Below, in pieces: positions 62,256 through 64,000 of a stretch of DNA of 64,000 nucleotides; within the stretch, counting starts at the first letter, position 1, and every line of letters begins with the position of its first letter. Both the position numbers and the translations under genes were made by a program. Origin of the DNA: CBDDBK01 sp965225715 (GTDB lineage: Bacteria > Bacteroidota > Bacteroidia > Cytophagales > Flammeovirgaceae); NCBI GenBank assembly GCA_965225715.1, contig CBDDBK010000002.1:186001-250000 (forward strand), written 5' to 3'. The notes beneath the pieces are model-generated. The model ran no database searches. It was not told where the DNA came from and saw only the letters and a list, made by a program, of their open reading frames with translations.

Positions 62256-62296
62256 ATGTCTGAAGTTTTTTTGTGGTTTCAAAATTAAATAAGGCT

Positions 62297-62614
62297 TTAG
62301 CTCAGGTTTTTAATCATCTGCTTAACGTTACCTTTTTTCAAAATAACAGGAATATCATTATTTTTCATAAAAGTACTAAGATTATTAAGTCCTAAGGTTT
62401 TATCTAAAATTTTTTGTTTTAATTCCTCATTACTTCTTTGGTATAATTCTGTTTCTAAACGGGCAATTCTTCTACGTATTTTTTTTATGATCAAAGGGTT
62501 TTCTAAGGGTGCGATGCTATGAGCAAAACGGCTTTTTTTAAGTTTATCTTTTTGCTCTATAATAGAAGTGATGAGATCTTCAACTGTTAACTCTCTTATT
62601 TCTTTATTAGTCAT
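62297..62614 (-). CDS. rpmC: Ribosomal protein uL29 with C-terminal extension
   Basis: This protein is 105 aa, against the usual 60-70. The first 65 residues are a normal L29 (EIRELTVEDLITSIIEQKDK; HSIAPLENPLIIKKIRRRIA; RLETELYQR). About 40 extra residues follow (LKQKILDKTLGLNNLSTFMK and a basic end), predicted to be helical. L29 lines the polypeptide exit tunnel, so an extension could touch factors there. No frameshift is evident. Confidence 0.92.
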   Translation of the reverse strand: MTNKEIRELTVEDLITSIIEQKDKLKKSRFAHSIAPLENPLIIKKIRRRIARLETELYQRSNEELKQKILDKTLGLNNLSTFMKNNDIPVILKKGNVKQMIKNLS

Positions 62615-62651
62615 GTCTCTTAATACGAATAAAAAATATTTTGAATATTAT

Positions 62652-62706
62652 GTAAACTTATACTGAAAAAAGTTTTTTTTATATATTTAACTCATTGGTA
62701 TAAAAT
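62652..62706 (+). repeat. Partial copy of the 85-bp repeat (in ribosomal operon)
   Basis: The sequence runs ACTTATACTGAAAAAAGTTTT and then TTTAACTCATTGGTAT, matching the first two thirds of copy A, in the opposite orientation to copies C and D. It lies in the rplP-rpmC gap. Confidence 0.55.
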
Positions 62707-62725
62707 TTAGATTTGATTATTGTAA

Positions 62726-63145
62726 TTAGTCTTGTAAAGTTCTTCTTATAACAATTTTTGTTTTTATTGGTAACTTCTTAGCTGCTAAACGAAGTGATTC
62801 CATAGCAATTTCTTTATCTACTCCATCAGACTCAAATAACATAGTACCCGGTTTTACTCGGGCTGCCCAATATTCTGGCGAACCTTTACCTTTTCCCATT
62901 CTTACCTCAGCAGGTTTTTTAGTAATAGGTTTATCTGGAAAAATTCTAATCCAAAGTTGTCCATCTCTTTTCATAGCACGTGTTACAGCTATACGAGCGG
63001 CTTCTATTTGACGAGAAGTTAAAAAACCTGTTTCTAAGGCTTTAATGCCAAAGCTACCAAAACTTATTGTATGTCCTCGTTGGGCGATGCCTTTTACACG
63101 TCCCTTTTGCTGTTTTCTATATTTGGTTCGTTTGGGTTGAAGCAT
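62726..63145 (-). CDS. rplP: Ribosomal protein uL16
   Basis: This 139-aa L16 starts MLQPKRTKYRKQQKGRVKGI and has QIEAARIAVTRAMKRDGQLW, RIFPDKPITKKPAEVRMGKG and KGSPEYWAARVKPGTMLFE. It organises the A-site tRNA region of the 50S subunit. In other bacteria rpsC comes just before it; here the upstream neighbour is an unrelated methyltransferase, so the operon is cut at this junction. Confidence 0.97.
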   Translation of the reverse strand: MLQPKRTKYRKQQKGRVKGIAQRGHTISFGSFGIKALETGFLTSRQIEAARIAVTRAMKRDGQLWIRIFPDKPITKKPAEVRMGKGKGSPEYWAARVKPGTMLFESDGVDKEIAMESLRLAAKKLPIKTKIVIRRTLQD

Positions 63146-63276
63146 AGCTACTCAAAATTTTAATTATTAATTTATATATAAAAGTATCAAACCTTTTTGG
63201 AAAGCCGCAAAGCTAATAAATCTAATAACATTTAGAAGCTAATATCAATTATTTTTTAATAAAGGCAGTGAAACTT

Positions 63277-64000
63277 TTACTTCTTTTTGATTTCACAATA
63301 AGCTAAACACTTAGGTAATGGGGCAATATCGAGTCTTTCTCCAATAAGTTGAGTTAAATCTTCTGCTAAAAATAGCTCATAGTTTCCTTCCAATTCCGAA
63401 GTTATTTTTTGAAAGTCTTCTATGTAAAATTCTGTAATCATTTTTTCACCTTTTTTTGCAGTTATTTTTTTCATTTTTTGATAAAAAATTAATTCCTTTC
63501 CTTTTAATGAATCTTCTGCTAGCAAAAAATCAAAAATAACCGAAGAACCTTGGGGTGAAAATTTTAAAATATCGCTTAAGGTATTTTTGATAATCTCTAA
63601 AGGCAAATAATAAGAAACCCCCATCCAGTTAAATATAGTTTTTTTTGAAGCATCATAATTAGAATTTCTAAATAATACTTCTTTAAGTGCATTTTGGTTA
63701 AAATCTGTAGGTATAAAATGTAGGTTTTGAGGTATTTTATAGTTTCGTTTTTTCACTCTACGTATTTTTTCTTGTTGAGTTAAGGGCAGATCTAATTCAA
63801 AAATTTCTACATTTTTTAACTTGTGCCTAAAAGCAAAAGCATCTAAACCAGCGCCCAAAATAACATATTGAATAGGTTCCTCAGAGTTTTTTGCTAAATT
63901 TAAAATTTTATCTTCTACAAAACGTTGTCTATAAATATGTTGACTGGTTATAGGCAATAAATCTCCGTAAATATATTTTTTAATTATAGAAGTGAAAATT
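63277..64000 (-). CDS. LCMT/PPM-type SAM-dependent methyltransferase, partial
   Basis: The frame runs off the right edge without a stop (FTSIIKKYIYGDLLPITSQH leads into the visible part), so the N-terminus is missing and the TTG at 63957 is not needed as a start. Motifs include YVILGAGLDAFAFR (motif I, about 32 residues in), IFELDLPLTQQEK, LHFIPTDFN and FNWMGVSYYLP. The family methylates carboxyl groups or small molecules. It lies upstream of rplP on the same strand, 131 bp away, where rpsC is expected. Confidence 0.83.
   Translation of the reverse strand, partial: IFTSIIKKYIYGDLLPITSQHIYRQRFVEDKILNLAKNSEEPIQYVILGAGLDAFAFRHKLKNVEIFELDLPLTQQEKIRRVKKRNYKIPQNLHFIPTDFNQNALKEVLFRNSNYDASKKTIFNWMGVSYYLPLEIIKNTLSDILKFSPQGSSVIFDFLLAEDSLKGKELIFYQKMKKITAKKGEKMITEFYIEDFQKITSELEGNYELFLAEDLTQLIGERLDIAPLPKCLAYCEIKKK

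Noticed and set aside
1..64000. CRISPR array
   Set aside because: No regularly spaced repeats with unique spacers and no Cas-like protein were seen. All repeats found are dispersed or tandem gene copies.

Overview
The window is an AT-rich stretch of a Bacteroidota chromosome, most like the Cytophagales. The signs are TonB-dependent receptors with an N-terminal carboxypeptidase-regulatory-like domain, a PorE-like OmpA lipoprotein, a cargo protein with a type IX secretion sorting domain, DUF2851, a CcmD-family protein, a SPOR-like protein of the kind often called ezrin/radixin/moesin in Cytophagales, and a MurA with the Bacteroidota-type Asp in place of the catalytic Cys. The genome looks fluid. 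There are many IS1-type copies in every stage of decay, several families of short intergenic repeats, pseudogenes, and a ribosomal protein operon that has been broken up.

Layout. 1-7200 (minus strand) is the early region of a Mu-like transposable prophage that runs off the left edge: small membrane protein, MuA transposase, MuB ATPase, a 54-aa ORF, DUF3164 protein, a tRNA-like structure, a Dam-type methylase, a coiled-coil ORF, a RhuM/KilAC antirepressor and a partial coiled-coil gene. A candidate phage end (TG...CA with tandem repeats of about 21 bp) lies at 7200. 7284-17820 holds an IS1 fragment, a sodium/solute symporter, a TonB-dependent receptor, a lipoprotein, cytochrome oxidase subunit IV, sucD, a Fur-family regulator, katA and one intact IS1-type element. 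17830-22895 is a more GC-rich island with two tandem 2.2-kb genes for exported proteins ending in a formylglycine-enzyme-like C-type-lectin fold, followed by a decayed HRDC-domain gene. 23175-25627 holds ftsY, bracketed exactly by two decayed IS1 copies. 25841-36284 holds hldE-C-type nucleotidyltransferase, queA-like, an FMN glutamate-synthase-like protein, a methyltransferase-like protein, a type IIG restriction-modification enzyme, and a TPP riboswitch driving a TonB-dependent receptor. 37053-47482 holds a Crp/Fnr regulator, ybeY, an MltD-like transglycosylase, a SPOR-like protein, ald, ccmD-like, DUF2851, cox subunit III, IS remnants and pdxJ. 47960-58562 holds murA, a GIN-domain protein, porE-like, a secreted metalloprotease-like protein, comF and a GH13 amylase. 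58857-64000 holds a methyltransferase pseudogene, then rplE-rplX-(inserted ORF)-rplN-rpsQ-rpmC-rplP, then a partial LCMT-type methyltransferase.

The most exciting system is at 17.9-22.9 kb, which I read as the remains or an outpost of a diversity-generating retroelement (DGR). The two tandem target genes are almost identical just upstream of their tails (3 synonymous differences in 178 nt). They then differ at 33 of 120 nt in the last 40 codons, with 19 of 20 changed codons non-synonymous, and become identical again for about 45 nt that include a 12-bp palindrome. The variable block is the FGE/C-type-lectin tail that DGRs diversify, and the changes fall at positions compatible with adenines in a template. 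The HRDC-domain pseudogene downstream belongs to a family known as a DGR accessory. No reverse transcriptase or template repeat is visible in the window, so the locus is either decayed or served in trans.

Other features worth attention are an 85-bp repeat family that fills three successive gaps of the ribosomal protein operon, a terminator overlapping the end of rplX, ftsY with its start codon 1 bp from an IS end, a QueA homologue that has lost its conserved active-region motifs, and a tRNA-like fold in the phage.
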